The position numbers and the translations under genes are program-made. A stretch of DNA of 64,000 nt from JAWXUU01 sp044426045. GTDB lineage: Bacteria > Bacillota > Clostridia > Christensenellales > CAMQZB01. Positions 16,219 to 25,073 of this stretch are shown here, in pieces (positions within the stretch are counted from its first letter, which is position 1; each line of letters opens with the position of its first letter). The notes under the pieces are model-generated. The model was not told the DNA's origin and did not search any database. It saw only the letters and a list, made by a program, of their open reading frames with translations. The stretch spans positions 152,297 to 216,296 of the forward strand of contig JAWXUX010000001.1 of assembly GCA_044426045.1 (NCBI GenBank). Reading direction: 5' to 3'.

Positions 16219-17754
16219 ATGAACAAAAAACCAATCATGCTTATGATTCTCGATGGTTATGGCATCGGCGAAACAGGCGCAGATAGCAACGCAATCGAAG
16301 TTCACGGCTCAAAAAACATCAAAGAATTGATGGCGCAATATCCAACATCAATCCTTGGCGCAAGCGGTATGGATGTTGGTCTTCCTGATGGTCAAATGGG
16401 CAACAGCGAAGTTGGACATTTGAATATCGGTGCGGGCAGAACTGTATATCAAGAACTAACAAGAATTTCAAAATCAATCGTTGATGGCGATTTCTTTGAT
16501 AACAAAGCATTCGTGAACGCTTGCCAAAAAGCGAAAGCAAACGGCAAAAAACTTCACATCGCAGGTCTTCTTTCTGACGGCGGAGTGCACAGCCACATGT
16601 CTCACGTTAAAGCACTTATCGACCTTGCAAAAAAACAAGGACTCGACAATATCTATGTTCACGCAATCATGGATGGCAGGGACGTTTCTCCAACAAGCGG
16701 AGCAGACTTTATCAAAGAACTTTATATCTATATGAAAGAAGTTCAGTTTGGTAAAATCGCATCAGTTATCGGCAGATTTTATGCAATGGATCGCGACAAC
16801 CGTTGGGATCGTGTTGAAACAGCCTATAACCTTATTGTGAAAGGCGAAGGCGAAATCGTGACTTGTGCATATGAAGCTATCAAAAAAGCATATGAAGCAG
16901 GCACAACAGATGAATTCATGACACCAATGAAAGTTTGCAGTGGCGGAATTGACCCAATCTGCGTTGAAAAAGGCGACAGCTTCATTTTCTATAACTTCAG
17001 ACCAGACCGTGCAAGAGAAATCACTCGCGCACTAACAAACGATAAATTCGACGCTTTCAAAGCGGAAGATTTGGATTTGACATACGTTTGCTTCACAAGA
17101 TACGACGACACATTCGAAAAATGTGATATCGCATTCAAACCACAAACTCTAACAAACACACTTGGCGAATATCTTGCAAGTATCGGCAAAACACAACTTC
17201 GTATTGCTGAAACTGAAAAATATGCCCATGTGACATTCTTCTTCAACGGCGGTGTGGAAGTTCCAAACCAAGGTGAAGAAAGAGTTTTGATTTCATCTCC
17301 AAAAGTTGCAACATATGATTTGCAACCTGAAATGAGCGCCTATGAAGTGAAAGATGCCGTTATCAAAGAAATCCAAGCAGATAAATTCGACGTTATCATC
17401 TTGAACTTTGCAAACTGCGACATGGTTGGTCACACAGGCATGATTCCAGCAGCAGTGAAAGCAGTTGAAGCGGTTGACGATTGCACAAAACAAGTTTGTG
17501 ATGCAATGCTTAAAGCGGGCGGAACTGTTCTTATCACAGCCGACCACGGAAATGCAGACTTCATGAAAAACGCAGATGGCTCACCATTCACAGCTCACAC
17601 AACAAATCCAGTTCCACTGATTTTGGTGTCTGACGAATATAAAACAGCCACAATCGAAAACGGCAAACTTTGCGACCTTGCACCAACAATGCTTGATATT
17701 ATGGGCGTTGCGAAGCCAGAAGAAATGGAAGGTGTGAGCCTAATCAAAAAATAA
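16219..17754 (+). CDS. gpmI: 2,3-bisphosphoglycerate-independent phosphoglycerate mutase
   Basis: 511 aa, the normal iPGM length. It isomerises 3- to 2-phosphoglycerate using two metal ions, typically Mn. The alkaline-phosphatase-fold metal site is seen in LMILDGYGIG at the N-terminus and in the C-terminal ADHGNADFM. The catalytic serine lies in GNSEVGHLNIGAG. AAGGA ribosome site. Fits the neighbouring pgk and tpiA. Confidence 0.96.
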   Translation: MNKKPIMLMILDGYGIGETGADSNAIEVHGSKNIKELMAQYPTSILGASGMDVGLPDGQMGNSEVGHLNIGAGRTVYQELTRISKSIVDGDFFDNKAFVNACQKAKANGKKLHIAGLLSDGGVHSHMSHVKALIDLAKKQGLDNIYVHAIMDGRDVSPTSGADFIKELYIYMKEVQFGKIASVIGRFYAMDRDNRWDRVETAYNLIVKGEGEIVTCAYEAIKKAYEAGTTDEFMTPMKVCSGGIDPICVEKGDSFIFYNFRPDRAREITRALTNDKFDAFKAEDLDLTYVCFTRYDDTFEKCDIAFKPQTLTNTLGEYLASIGKTQLRIAETEKYAHVTFFFNGGVEVPNQGEERVLISSPKVATYDLQPEMSAYEVKDAVIKEIQADKFDVIILNFANCDMVGHTGMIPAAVKAVEAVDDCTKQVCDAMLKAGGTVLITADHGNADFMKNADGSPFTAHTTNPVPLILVSDEYKTATIENGKLCDLAPTMLDIMGVAKPEEMEGVSLIKK

Positions 17755-17784
17755 GCTAACAAATAAAAAATCTTGGTAAATCAC

Positions 17785-17813
17785 TTGCTTTATAATTTCA
17801 AGTGTGCTATAAT
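17785..17813 (+). promoter_or_regulatory. secG promoter
   Basis: TTGCTT (17785-17790), 17-bp spacer, TATAAT (17808-17813). Confidence 0.65.
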
Positions 17814-17846
17814 TCCAATGTTATAATAAACCAAAGGGGTAATTCA

Positions 17847-18176
17847 ATGAATTTGACATACGGCAACATGCTTGCACTTATTAATGTATCAAACACAGTA
17901 TATTCAGTAGTACAAATCGCACTATTTGTGGCAATCGCAATCTCAGCAATCGCGGTGATCGTGATCGTTTTGTTCCAACCAGGTAACTCACAAGGCTTGG
18001 GAGCTGTTACAGGCGCTGCAGAAACTTTCTTCGGCAAAAACAAAGCTAAATCTTTGGAAGGAACTTTGAAAAAATGGACAGTTATCGCAATGATAGTTAT
18101 CCTTGTTCTTTCAGTTTTGTTCTTCCTTGTTGCAAACGAAGTTTTGCTTGGGGTTGGCGCTGTAGTTGGTTCATAA
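17847..18176 (+). CDS. secG: Preprotein translocase subunit SecG
   Basis: 109 aa membrane protein of the SecYEG channel. It has two hydrophobic helices (about 16-38 and 75-97) separated by the conserved SecG loop VLFQPGNSQGLGAVTGAAETFFGK, which I cite here only in part: FQPGNSQGLGAVTG. The ATG at 17847 follows AAAGGGG; an upstream in-frame ATG at 17802 overlaps the -10 region and is rejected. The secG-rnr-smpB order is the standard Firmicute arrangement. An intrinsic terminator follows immediately. Confidence 0.92.
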   Translation: MNLTYGNMLALINVSNTVYSVVQIALFVAIAISAIAVIVIVLFQPGNSQGLGAVTGAAETFFGKNKAKSLEGTLKKWTVIAMIVILVLSVLFFLVANEVLLGVGAVVGS

Positions 18177-18197
18177 TTTCAGTATTTAAAAAAATAT

Positions 18198-18228
18198 TGG
18201 GGTGGCAGATTTGTCACCCCATTTTTTA
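18198..18228 (+). terminator. Intrinsic terminator of secG
   Basis: TGGGGTG / CACCCCA stem followed by six T residues, placed between secG and rnr. Confidence 0.85.
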
Positions 18229-18360
18229 TTTTATGAAATAATTTGCGATAATATAAATCGCTTGCATGGTGAAAACTATAATATAATGTCAAAACAACAA
18301 TAAACAATCGAAACTATAATACAATAATATAAAGGGTGAAAATTTGCCCGAAGGAAACTA

Positions 18361-20499
18361 ATGGAAAAATTGCAAAAGGCAATACTTGAAATAATCAAAG
18401 AAGCAAACGGGCAGTATGTCGATGTGAAAGATATCGCTGTCACTTTAAACATGCTTGAAAGCTTTGATTTGGAGCAAATATCAAAAGAATTGAAAGAACT
18501 TGAAAAAGCGGGCGACGTGATTTCAACTAAAAAGAAAAAATACGTGGCGACAGAATTTTCAGATTTTGTTAAAGGCACCCTTCAAGGCAACGCGCGTGGT
18601 TTTTGCTTTTTGCGACCAGAAAACAAGGAAATCGAGGACGTGTTCGTGCCAGCAAGGGGACTTTTTGGTGCATTTCATAAAGACACAGTGCTTGTGAAAC
18701 TTGTTGATGCGAAAAAACGCGAGGGCGAAGTTGTTAAAATCCTCGAGCGTGGCGAAAAGCGTATCGTTGGATATTTTGAACGTGGGGGCAACTTTGCGTT
18801 TGTTCTTCCCGATGATAAAAGATTTTTCAAAGATATCTTTATCCCAAAAGGTGCGAATGGTGGTGCTGTGAACCGCGATAAAGTTGTTTGCGAAATCACA
18901 AATTATGGCAGTGCGTCAAGAAAGCCAGAAGGTCGAATTGTCGAAGTTCTCGGCAAAAACGGTGATGCGGGCATGGATGTTCTTTCAATCATCAAAACCC
19001 ACGATTTGCCACTTGATTTCCCCGACGAAGTGAAAAAATCTCTCGCGGGAATTCCAACAGAAGTAACGGAAAAAATGATAGCGGATAGGGAAGATTTGCG
19101 AAAAGATATCGTTTTCACAATCGATGGCGAAGATGCAAAAGACCTTGACGATGCTATTTCAATCAGAAAATGCGACAACGGAAATTTCTTCCTTGGCGTT
19201 CACATCGCCGATGTCACAAGCTATGTTTCGGAAGATTCACCGCTTGATAAAGAGGCGTTTATTCGTGGGACAAGCAACTATTTTCCAGATAGGGTAATAC
19301 CAATGCTCCCACGCGAGCTTTCAAACGGTATCTGCTCGCTGAATGAAAACGTCAACCGCCTCACACTGTCTTGCTCGATGGAAATTTCTCCAAAAGGCGA
19401 CGTGCTTTCTCACAATATCTTTGAAAGCGTGATAAAAACCACTCGCCGAATGACGTATAAAGACGTCACAAAAATGCTTGAAGGCGACGAAAAAACAATA
19501 AAAGAGTTTGCAAACATATCAAACGAAGTTGCTCTTTGTGGCGAGCTTGCAAAAATCTTGATTGCCAAACGCGAGCAAAAAGGTGCAATCGATTTTGAAA
19601 CAAAAGAAGCGAAATTCCTGCTTGATAATAAAGGCAAAGTTATCGACATAGTGCCATATGAAAGGGGACTTTCTAACCGCGTTATCGAAGAATTCATGGT
19701 TCTCGCAAACGAAACTGTCGCCGAGCACATGTATTATGCCTCAATGCCGTTTATTTATAGAACGCATGAAAAAATCTCAACTGAAAAACTTGAAAATTTC
19801 GTAAAATTCGTGCATGCAATGGGACTGTCGTTCAAAATCAATCCAGAAAATATCCATTCAAAAAATTTCCAACAACTGCTTGGCACGATTGAAGACGAGT
19901 CAAAACGTCTGATTGTGAACAAAGTTTTGCTTCGCAATATGCAAAAAGCGAAATATACAAACAATCAAGGCGTCCATTTTGGTCTTTCATCTGAATATTA
20001 TTGCCACTTCACATCCCCAATCAGAAGATATCCCGATTTGTTTATCCACAGGGTAATCAAAAAAATGATAAACGGCAAAATGACGGAAAACGAAATGATA
20101 AGGCTAGAAAACAAAGCCGCCGAAGCCGCTGCCCAATCAACCGAACGCGAACTTGTCGCAGACCAAGCCGAGCGTGATGCCGACGATCAAAAGAAAGCAC
20201 AGTTCATGCAAACTCAAATCGGCGAAAGGTTCGAAGGGGTGATTTCCGGCGTGACAGCGTTTGGGATTTTCGTTGAACTAAACAACACTTGCGAGGGGCT
20301 AGTCCGCCTTGAAACTATGCCGTATGACAAGTATGATTTTCAAGAAAAAATGTACACCCTCCAAGGCGTGGATAATTCTTTCACGCTTGGCGAAAGAGTT
20401 CTTATCGAAGTTGCCACAGTGGAAATGCAAACAAGGCGAGTGAACTTTTTCCTTCTTGGAAAAGAAGTTGCAAAAGATACCTACGAAATTTTTGAATAA
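18361..20499 (+). CDS. rnr: Ribonuclease R
   Basis: 712 aa processive 3'-5' exoribonuclease able to degrade structured RNA; it also acts with SmpB-tmRNA in ribosome rescue. Domains in order: N-terminal winged helix (1-60), cold-shock OB folds (about 60-210), catalytic RNB (about 235-570) with the Asp cluster DGEDAKDLDDAIS, and a C-terminal S1 domain (about 620-700, GERFEGVISGVTAFGIFVEL). AAGGA ribosome site. smpB follows about 110 bp downstream with its own possible promoter. Confidence 0.95.
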   Translation: MEKLQKAILEIIKEANGQYVDVKDIAVTLNMLESFDLEQISKELKELEKAGDVISTKKKKYVATEFSDFVKGTLQGNARGFCFLRPENKEIEDVFVPARGLFGAFHKDTVLVKLVDAKKREGEVVKILERGEKRIVGYFERGGNFAFVLPDDKRFFKDIFIPKGANGGAVNRDKVVCEITNYGSASRKPEGRIVEVLGKNGDAGMDVLSIIKTHDLPLDFPDEVKKSLAGIPTEVTEKMIADREDLRKDIVFTIDGEDAKDLDDAISIRKCDNGNFFLGVHIADVTSYVSEDSPLDKEAFIRGTSNYFPDRVIPMLPRELSNGICSLNENVNRLTLSCSMEISPKGDVLSHNIFESVIKTTRRMTYKDVTKMLEGDEKTIKEFANISNEVALCGELAKILIAKREQKGAIDFETKEAKFLLDNKGKVIDIVPYERGLSNRVIEEFMVLANETVAEHMYYASMPFIYRTHEKISTEKLENFVKFVHAMGLSFKINPENIHSKNFQQLLGTIEDESKRLIVNKVLLRNMQKAKYTNNQGVHFGLSSEYYCHFTSPIRRYPDLFIHRVIKKMINGKMTENEMIRLENKAAEAAAQSTERELVADQAERDADDQKKAQFMQTQIGERFEGVISGVTAFGIFVELNNTCEGLVRLETMPYDKYDFQEKMYTLQGVDNSFTLGERVLIEVATVEMQTRRVNFFLLGKEVAKDTYEIFE

Positions 20500-20543
20500 T
20501 AACGAAAACATCTAAAAAAATTTGTAACAAAAAAGGAAATTCC

Positions 20544-20572
20544 TTGTAAAAATTTCAAAAAAATGCTATCAT
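20544..20572 (+). promoter_or_regulatory. Possible smpB promoter
   Basis: TTGTAA (20544-20549), 17-bp spacer, TATCAT (20567-20572). Confidence 0.45.
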
Positions 20573-20609
20573 ATAAAAAACAAACAATCAAAAGCCAAAG
20601 GGGGCAAGC

Positions 20610-21053
20610 ATGAAAACAATTTGCGTTAATAAAAGTGCATCATTTGAATATTTCATTGAAGAGCGTTTTGAAGCGGGGATAATGCTTGTCGGAAGCGAAG
20701 TCAAATCAATAAGAACTGGCAACGTTTCACTGAAAGAATGTTTTATTTTTATTGAAAACGGCGAAATGAAAGTCAAAAACATGCACATCTCACCATATGA
20801 AAAGGGCAGTTTTTATAACGAAGACCCAAGGCGAGACAGAAAACTTTTGATGCACAAAAAAGAAATCACAAGGCTGTTTTCAAAAGTTAAGCAACAAGGC
20901 TACACCCTTGTGCCACTAAAAATGTATTTCAACCAGTCGCTAGTGAAAATGGAAGTTGGTCTTTGCAAAGGTAAACAACTGCACGACAAACGCCATTCTA
21001 TCAAAGAAAAAGATATGAAGCGCGACATGGAAAGAATCATGAAAAATTATTAA
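20610..21053 (+). CDS. smpB: SsrA-binding protein SmpB
   Basis: 147 aa. It binds tmRNA and delivers it to stalled ribosomes. The OB-fold core holds LVGSEVKSIRTGNVSLKE and the RRDRKLLMHKKEI segment; the C-terminal basic tail (HDKRHSIKEKDMKRDMERIMK) becomes helical in the mRNA channel. AAAGGGGG ribosome site. The ssrA gene itself was not found next to it. Confidence 0.96.
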   Translation: MKTICVNKSASFEYFIEERFEAGIMLVGSEVKSIRTGNVSLKECFIFIENGEMKVKNMHISPYEKGSFYNEDPRRDRKLLMHKKEITRLFSKVKQQGYTLVPLKMYFNQSLVKMEVGLCKGKQLHDKRHSIKEKDMKRDMERIMKNY

Positions 21054-21120
21054 GGATATTGAAGATTTTAAATATTCTTTAATTTTATAATTTTTAATTA
21101 TTATAGGAAGGAGAGAACTT

Positions 21121-22383
21121 ATGAACAATTTGGAAACATTGTGTATCCAAGGTGGATACGAACCAAAAAATGGCGAAGCAAGAACAGTGCCAATCTATCA
21201 AACAACAACCTACTACTACGAAAAACCATCTGATATGGCTGATTTGTTCGACCTTAAAACAAGCGGATATTTTTATTCAAGAATTGGCAACCCAACATGT
21301 GCTGCCCTTGAAGATAAAATGGCAAGCATGGAAGGTGGAAGCGGAGCGCTTGCAACAGCATCTGGTCAATCTGCATCTTTCATTGCGATGTTCAACGTTT
21401 GCTCTGCGGGCGACCACATCATCTCTCAATCAACAATATATGGCGGAACATATAACCTTCTTGCCGTGACACTCAAAAAAATGGGCATTGAATGTTCATT
21501 CATCACGCCAGAAGCAACAGCGGAAGAAATCGACGCACTCGTGAGACCAAACACAAAAGTGATTTTTGGTGAAACATTTGCAAACCCAGCAATGACAGTT
21601 CTTGATTTCGACAAACTTTCAAGCATTGCAAAAAAACACAACATCCTTTTCATGGTGGATAACACTCTTGCAACAAGTGTTGTGACAAAACCTAAAGATT
21701 TCGGCGCAAACGTAGTTATATATTCAACAACAAAATATACCGAAGGTCACGCAGGCACAATCGGCGGAATGATTGTCGACTGCGGAAACTTCACGTTCGA
21801 CGAAAAAAGATACCCAGAATATTGCACTCCAGACGAAAGCTACCACGGACTTGTTTATAACACCCTTGGCGCGGCAGCATACATAACAAAAGCAAGAGTT
21901 CAACTCATGAGAGACTTTGGCTGTTATATGTCAGCTCAAACAGCGCACCTCACAAACCTTGGAATGGAAACGCTATCTCTAAGAATGGAAAAACACTCAC
22001 AAAACGGACTTGCAGTTGCGAAATTCCTTGATGCACACGATGGCGTTGAATGGGTGAAATATCCTCACCTTGAAACAGATGCCGACTACGCACTTGGCAA
22101 AAAATACATGAAAATGGGTTCAGGCGTAGTTGTTTTTGGTATCAAAGGCGGAAAAGAGGTTGCAGAACAATTCATTTTGAACTTGAAACTAATAAAACAA
22201 GTGACTCACGTTGCCGACATCCGTTCATGCGTGCTTCACCCAGCTTCAACAACTCACCGTCAACTTTCGCCAGAAGCGCTAGTTGAATGTGGAATTTCTG
22301 AAAATCTTATCAGACTTTCAATCGGTTGTGAAGCGACAGAAGATATCATCGCAGATATCCAAAATGCACTAGCAAACATCTAA
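21121..22383 (+). CDS. metY: O-acetylhomoserine sulfhydrylase (PLP enzyme)
   Basis: 420 aa Cys/Met-metabolism PLP-dependent enzyme. It makes homocysteine from O-acetylhomoserine and sulfide. The PLP lysine is in YSTTKYTEGHAG and the N-terminal SRIGNPTCAALEDKMASMEGG is typical of the MetY branch. GGAAGGAG ribosome site. metA, which makes its substrate, starts 23 bp after its stop, so the two form a methionine operon. No SAM riboswitch or T-box is visible in the 67-bp upstream spacer. Confidence 0.92.
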   Translation: MNNLETLCIQGGYEPKNGEARTVPIYQTTTYYYEKPSDMADLFDLKTSGYFYSRIGNPTCAALEDKMASMEGGSGALATASGQSASFIAMFNVCSAGDHIISQSTIYGGTYNLLAVTLKKMGIECSFITPEATAEEIDALVRPNTKVIFGETFANPAMTVLDFDKLSSIAKKHNILFMVDNTLATSVVTKPKDFGANVVIYSTTKYTEGHAGTIGGMIVDCGNFTFDEKRYPEYCTPDESYHGLVYNTLGAAAYITKARVQLMRDFGCYMSAQTAHLTNLGMETLSLRMEKHSQNGLAVAKFLDAHDGVEWVKYPHLETDADYALGKKYMKMGSGVVVFGIKGGKEVAEQFILNLKLIKQVTHVADIRSCVLHPASTTHRQLSPEALVECGISENLIRLSIGCEATEDIIADIQNALANI

Positions 22384-22406
22384 TTAAGCATAAAAGGGGG
22401 AGAAAT

Positions 22407-23330
22407 ATGCCGATAGTTATACCAAAAGGAATACCAGCATGCACGGTCCTACAAAACGAGAATGTCTTTGTCATGAGAGCAGTGCGTGCATATGCGCAAG
22501 ATATCCGTCCAATCGAAATTTGCATCCTCAATTTGATGCCAACGAAAGTGGAAACGGAAACTCAGCTTATGCGACTACTTGGTAATTCTCCGCTCCAAAT
22601 AAAAGTGACACTTCTCGCAACAGAATCATATCAATCAAAAAATACGTCAAAAAAACACCTCGACCAATTCTACACTTCATTTTCCGAAATCAAAGCATCA
22701 AAAAAGAACTTTGACGGAATGATAATAACAGGCGCGCCTGTCGAAACAATGAACTTTGAAGATGTTGAATATTGGAGCGAACTTCAAGACATCATGAAAT
22801 ATGCCAAAAAGCATGTGACAAGCACTATGTATATCTGTTGGGGCTCACAAGCGGGGCTTTATTTCCACCACGGTATCGAGAAAAAAATGCTAGACAAAAA
22901 ACTGAGCGGTGTGTATCGCCACGAAAAAACAACGGTCTATGAACCGCTGCTCAAGGGCGTTGACGAAATTTTCAACATCCCGCATTCAAGATACACAGGC
23001 GTTGATGAAGAAGCAGTTTATGCAAGTTGCAACCTCGAAGTTATCGCACGCTCGCCAGAATCAGGCATTGGTATCGTGAAATCAATCGATAACAAATCAT
23101 TTTTCATGTCAGGGCACATGGAATATGATAAAGAAACATTGAAAAATGAGTACATACGCGACCTAACAAAAGGCGTCGATATCGCGCCACCAGCAAATTA
23201 TTTCCTCGATGATGATATGAATATCATCATGAACTGGTCAGCAACAGCGAACCTTATCATGAGTAATTGGCTGAACTACTACGTCTACCAAGTAACCCCA
23301 TATGAACTAGATGAAATTGACGATATGTAG
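22407..23330 (+). CDS. metA: Homoserine O-acetyltransferase (MetA type)
   Basis: 307 aa. It acylates homoserine for methionine synthesis. The catalytic Cys is residue 144 in YICWGSQAG, and the C-terminal HMEYD supplies the His/Glu pair. In ITGAPVETM the residue equivalent to position 111 of characterised enzymes is Glu (113 here), which goes with acetyl-CoA rather than succinyl-CoA use. This agrees with the O-acetylhomoserine sulfhydrylase upstream. AAGGGGGAG ribosome site; family B repeat immediately downstream. Confidence 0.92.
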   Translation: MPIVIPKGIPACTVLQNENVFVMRAVRAYAQDIRPIEICILNLMPTKVETETQLMRLLGNSPLQIKVTLLATESYQSKNTSKKHLDQFYTSFSEIKASKKNFDGMIITGAPVETMNFEDVEYWSELQDIMKYAKKHVTSTMYICWGSQAGLYFHHGIEKKMLDKKLSGVYRHEKTTVYEPLLKGVDEIFNIPHSRYTGVDEEAVYASCNLEVIARSPESGIGIVKSIDNKSFFMSGHMEYDKETLKNEYIRDLTKGVDIAPPANYFLDDDMNIIMNWSATANLIMSNWLNYYVYQVTPYELDEIDDM

Positions 23331-23451
23331 GGGGAATGTCAAAATTGCACATTCTGCTGCGTTAACGGAACATTTGTGTTCGGTTACGTACGCAAGTACG
23401 CGCCCTCACCCAAATAACCCGTTGCCTTGCATATGGCACGATTTTGTCCCC
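23331..23451. repeat. Family B palindromic element, copy B1
   Basis: Starts directly after the metA stop codon. GGGGAATGTCAAAATTG pairs imperfectly with a right end reading ATTTTGTCCCC. The conserved interior is GCTGCGTTAAC, then a CGTAC-GCAA-GTACG stem-loop with a GNRA-type tetraloop, then GTTGCCTTGCA. No ORF fits. Confidence 0.8.
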
Positions 23452-23524
23452 GCCAGCCAGCGTTCTTTTTTAGGCTGTGGCTTCGCCATTCGCCTTGGGG
23501 ATTTGTGAAATTTAATATCGGATT

Positions 23525-23558
23525 AAAACTAGTTGTTTTATACAGCTAGTTTTTTTTA
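23525..23558 (+). terminator. Terminator upstream of the flavoprotein cluster
   Basis: AAACTAG...CTAGTTT stem with a loop of about 13 nt, followed by a run of eight T residues. Confidence 0.7.
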
Positions 23559-23566
23559 TTTTAATA

Positions 23567-23595
23567 TTGACAAGGGTGCTTTATGGTGTTAAAAT
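23567..23595 (+). promoter_or_regulatory. Promoter of the flavoprotein cluster
   Basis: TTGACA (23567-23572), 17-bp spacer, TAAAAT (23590-23595); GGGAGGA precedes the first gene. Confidence 0.75.
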
Positions 23596-23639
23596 TATAG
23601 TTCAATAATGTAAAATACCCAAGTGTTGGGAGGAATGAT

Positions 23640-25073
23640 ATGAAAAAATATGATATCGCCGTTATTGGCGGTGGGGTTGTTGGCTGTGAGATTGCTCGCA
23701 GGATGACTGCTCGAAATCAAAGCGTGGTTTTGATTGAAAAGGAAGCGGACGTGGCATCTTTTGGTGCGACAAAGGCAAACAGCGGAATTGTTCACGCGGG
23801 TTTTGATTGCAAAGTTGGCACGTTGAAAGCGAAACTCAATGTGGAGGGGAGCGAGGTGTATCCCGCGCTTTGCAAAAGGCTTTCGGTTGAGCTTGACACT
23901 TGCGGTGCGCTCGTTGTTGGCAGAAAAGGGGATGAAGATAAAATTCAGCACCTATTTTTCCAAGGCGTTGCTAACGGCGTGAAAAACCTCGAAATCATTG
24001 GCAGTGAGCAAATCGCACAATACATCAAAAACCCAAACCCAGAAATCACATGTGCACTCCACGCGGGCTCGTCTGCTGTGGTTTCGCCATATCACATAGC
24101 AATCGCAATGGCGGAAGAAGCGGTTTTGAACGGTTGCGACGTGCTTTGCGAAAGCGAAGTTTTCACTATCCAAAAAAACGGTGACAGTTTCACAATCTTT
24201 GCGGGTGAAAACACCGTGAAAGCAAAAATCATCATCAACGCTTGCGGTGCAAACGCGGAAAAAATAAACAAAATCGTGGGTGCGGAAGAATTCAATGCAA
24301 CCTTTACTCGCGGTGAATATATGCTACTTGACCTATCGGAAAAAGATATCGTTTCAGCAACGATTTTCCCGCTTCCAACAAAACTCGGAAAAGGAGTGCT
24401 TTGCTCGCCAACGGCGCACGGAAACATCATCCTCGGTCCAACTGCAATCGCGTGCGAGGGTGACGACACCGTTGTGACACAGGAAGGTCTTGCCTATATC
24501 AAGCAAAATCTATCACAAATGGTGGATGGCGTGAACCTTCGCAAAAACATACGCGTATTTTCAGGCGTGCGAACAGTTGTCGGCGATGATTTCATAATCG
24601 AAAAATCCAAAACAGTGGAAAACTATCTCTATCTTGGTGGCATTTGCTCGCCGGGGCTATCATCAGCGCCCGCGATTGCAAAATATGTTGAAGAGCTTCT
24701 ATCGGGAATTTGTGAATTTAAAGATAAAGAAAACCAAATCCTAAGAACGCCCTACACAATAGCATCTAACATGACAGATAGCGAGCTTGACGCTTTAATA
24801 AAACAAAACCCAGCCTATGGCGAAATTGTTTGCCGTTGCGAAAAAATCACGCGTGGTGAAATTATCGAGGCGATAAACTCGCCGTTAAAACCTCGCACAA
24901 TCGATGGCATAAAACGCCGTGTTCGTGCAGGCATGGGCAGATGTCAGGGCGGTTTTTGCATGCCAAGCGTGATGGAAATCATCGAAAATGAAACTGGCAT
25001 GCCACAAGAGAAAATAACAAAATTCGGCGTTGGCAGTGAAATCTTGCAAGGGGGAAATGGCGATGAACTTTGA
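23640..25073 (+). CDS. GlpA-like FAD-dependent dehydrogenase with C-terminal [2Fe-2S] domain
   Basis: 477 aa. The N-terminal dinucleotide-binding motif IAVIGGGVVGCEIARRM and the DAO-type fold place it with anaerobic glycerol-3-phosphate dehydrogenase subunit A and L-2-hydroxyglutarate oxidase relatives. A BFD-like [2Fe-2S] domain (about 385-450) carries cysteines in CRCEK and GMGRCQGGFC. It overlaps the next gene by 11 bp. The three-gene set (this, a GlpB-like flavoprotein, a DUF1667 protein) is recurrent in Firmicutes next to glycerol genes, which supports glycerol-3-phosphate oxidation. No glpK or glpF is present here, so the substrate is inferred. Confidence 0.8.
   Translation: MKKYDIAVIGGGVVGCEIARRMTARNQSVVLIEKEADVASFGATKANSGIVHAGFDCKVGTLKAKLNVEGSEVYPALCKRLSVELDTCGALVVGRKGDEDKIQHLFFQGVANGVKNLEIIGSEQIAQYIKNPNPEITCALHAGSSAVVSPYHIAIAMAEEAVLNGCDVLCESEVFTIQKNGDSFTIFAGENTVKAKIIINACGANAEKINKIVGAEEFNATFTRGEYMLLDLSEKDIVSATIFPLPTKLGKGVLCSPTAHGNIILGPTAIACEGDDTVVTQEGLAYIKQNLSQMVDGVNLRKNIRVFSGVRTVVGDDFIIEKSKTVENYLYLGGICSPGLSSAPAIAKYVEELLSGICEFKDKENQILRTPYTIASNMTDSELDALIKQNPAYGEIVCRCEKITRGEIIEAINSPLKPRTIDGIKRRVRAGMGRCQGGFCMPSVMEIIENETGMPQEKITKFGVGSEILQGGNGDEL

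Noticed and set aside
20041..20050. TTATCCACA DnaA-box match
   Set aside because: A single occurrence inside rnr coding sequence, not an origin cluster.
21054..21120. SAM riboswitch or T-box before metY-metA
   Set aside because: The spacer is only 67 bp, AT-rich and lacks any of the conserved motifs.
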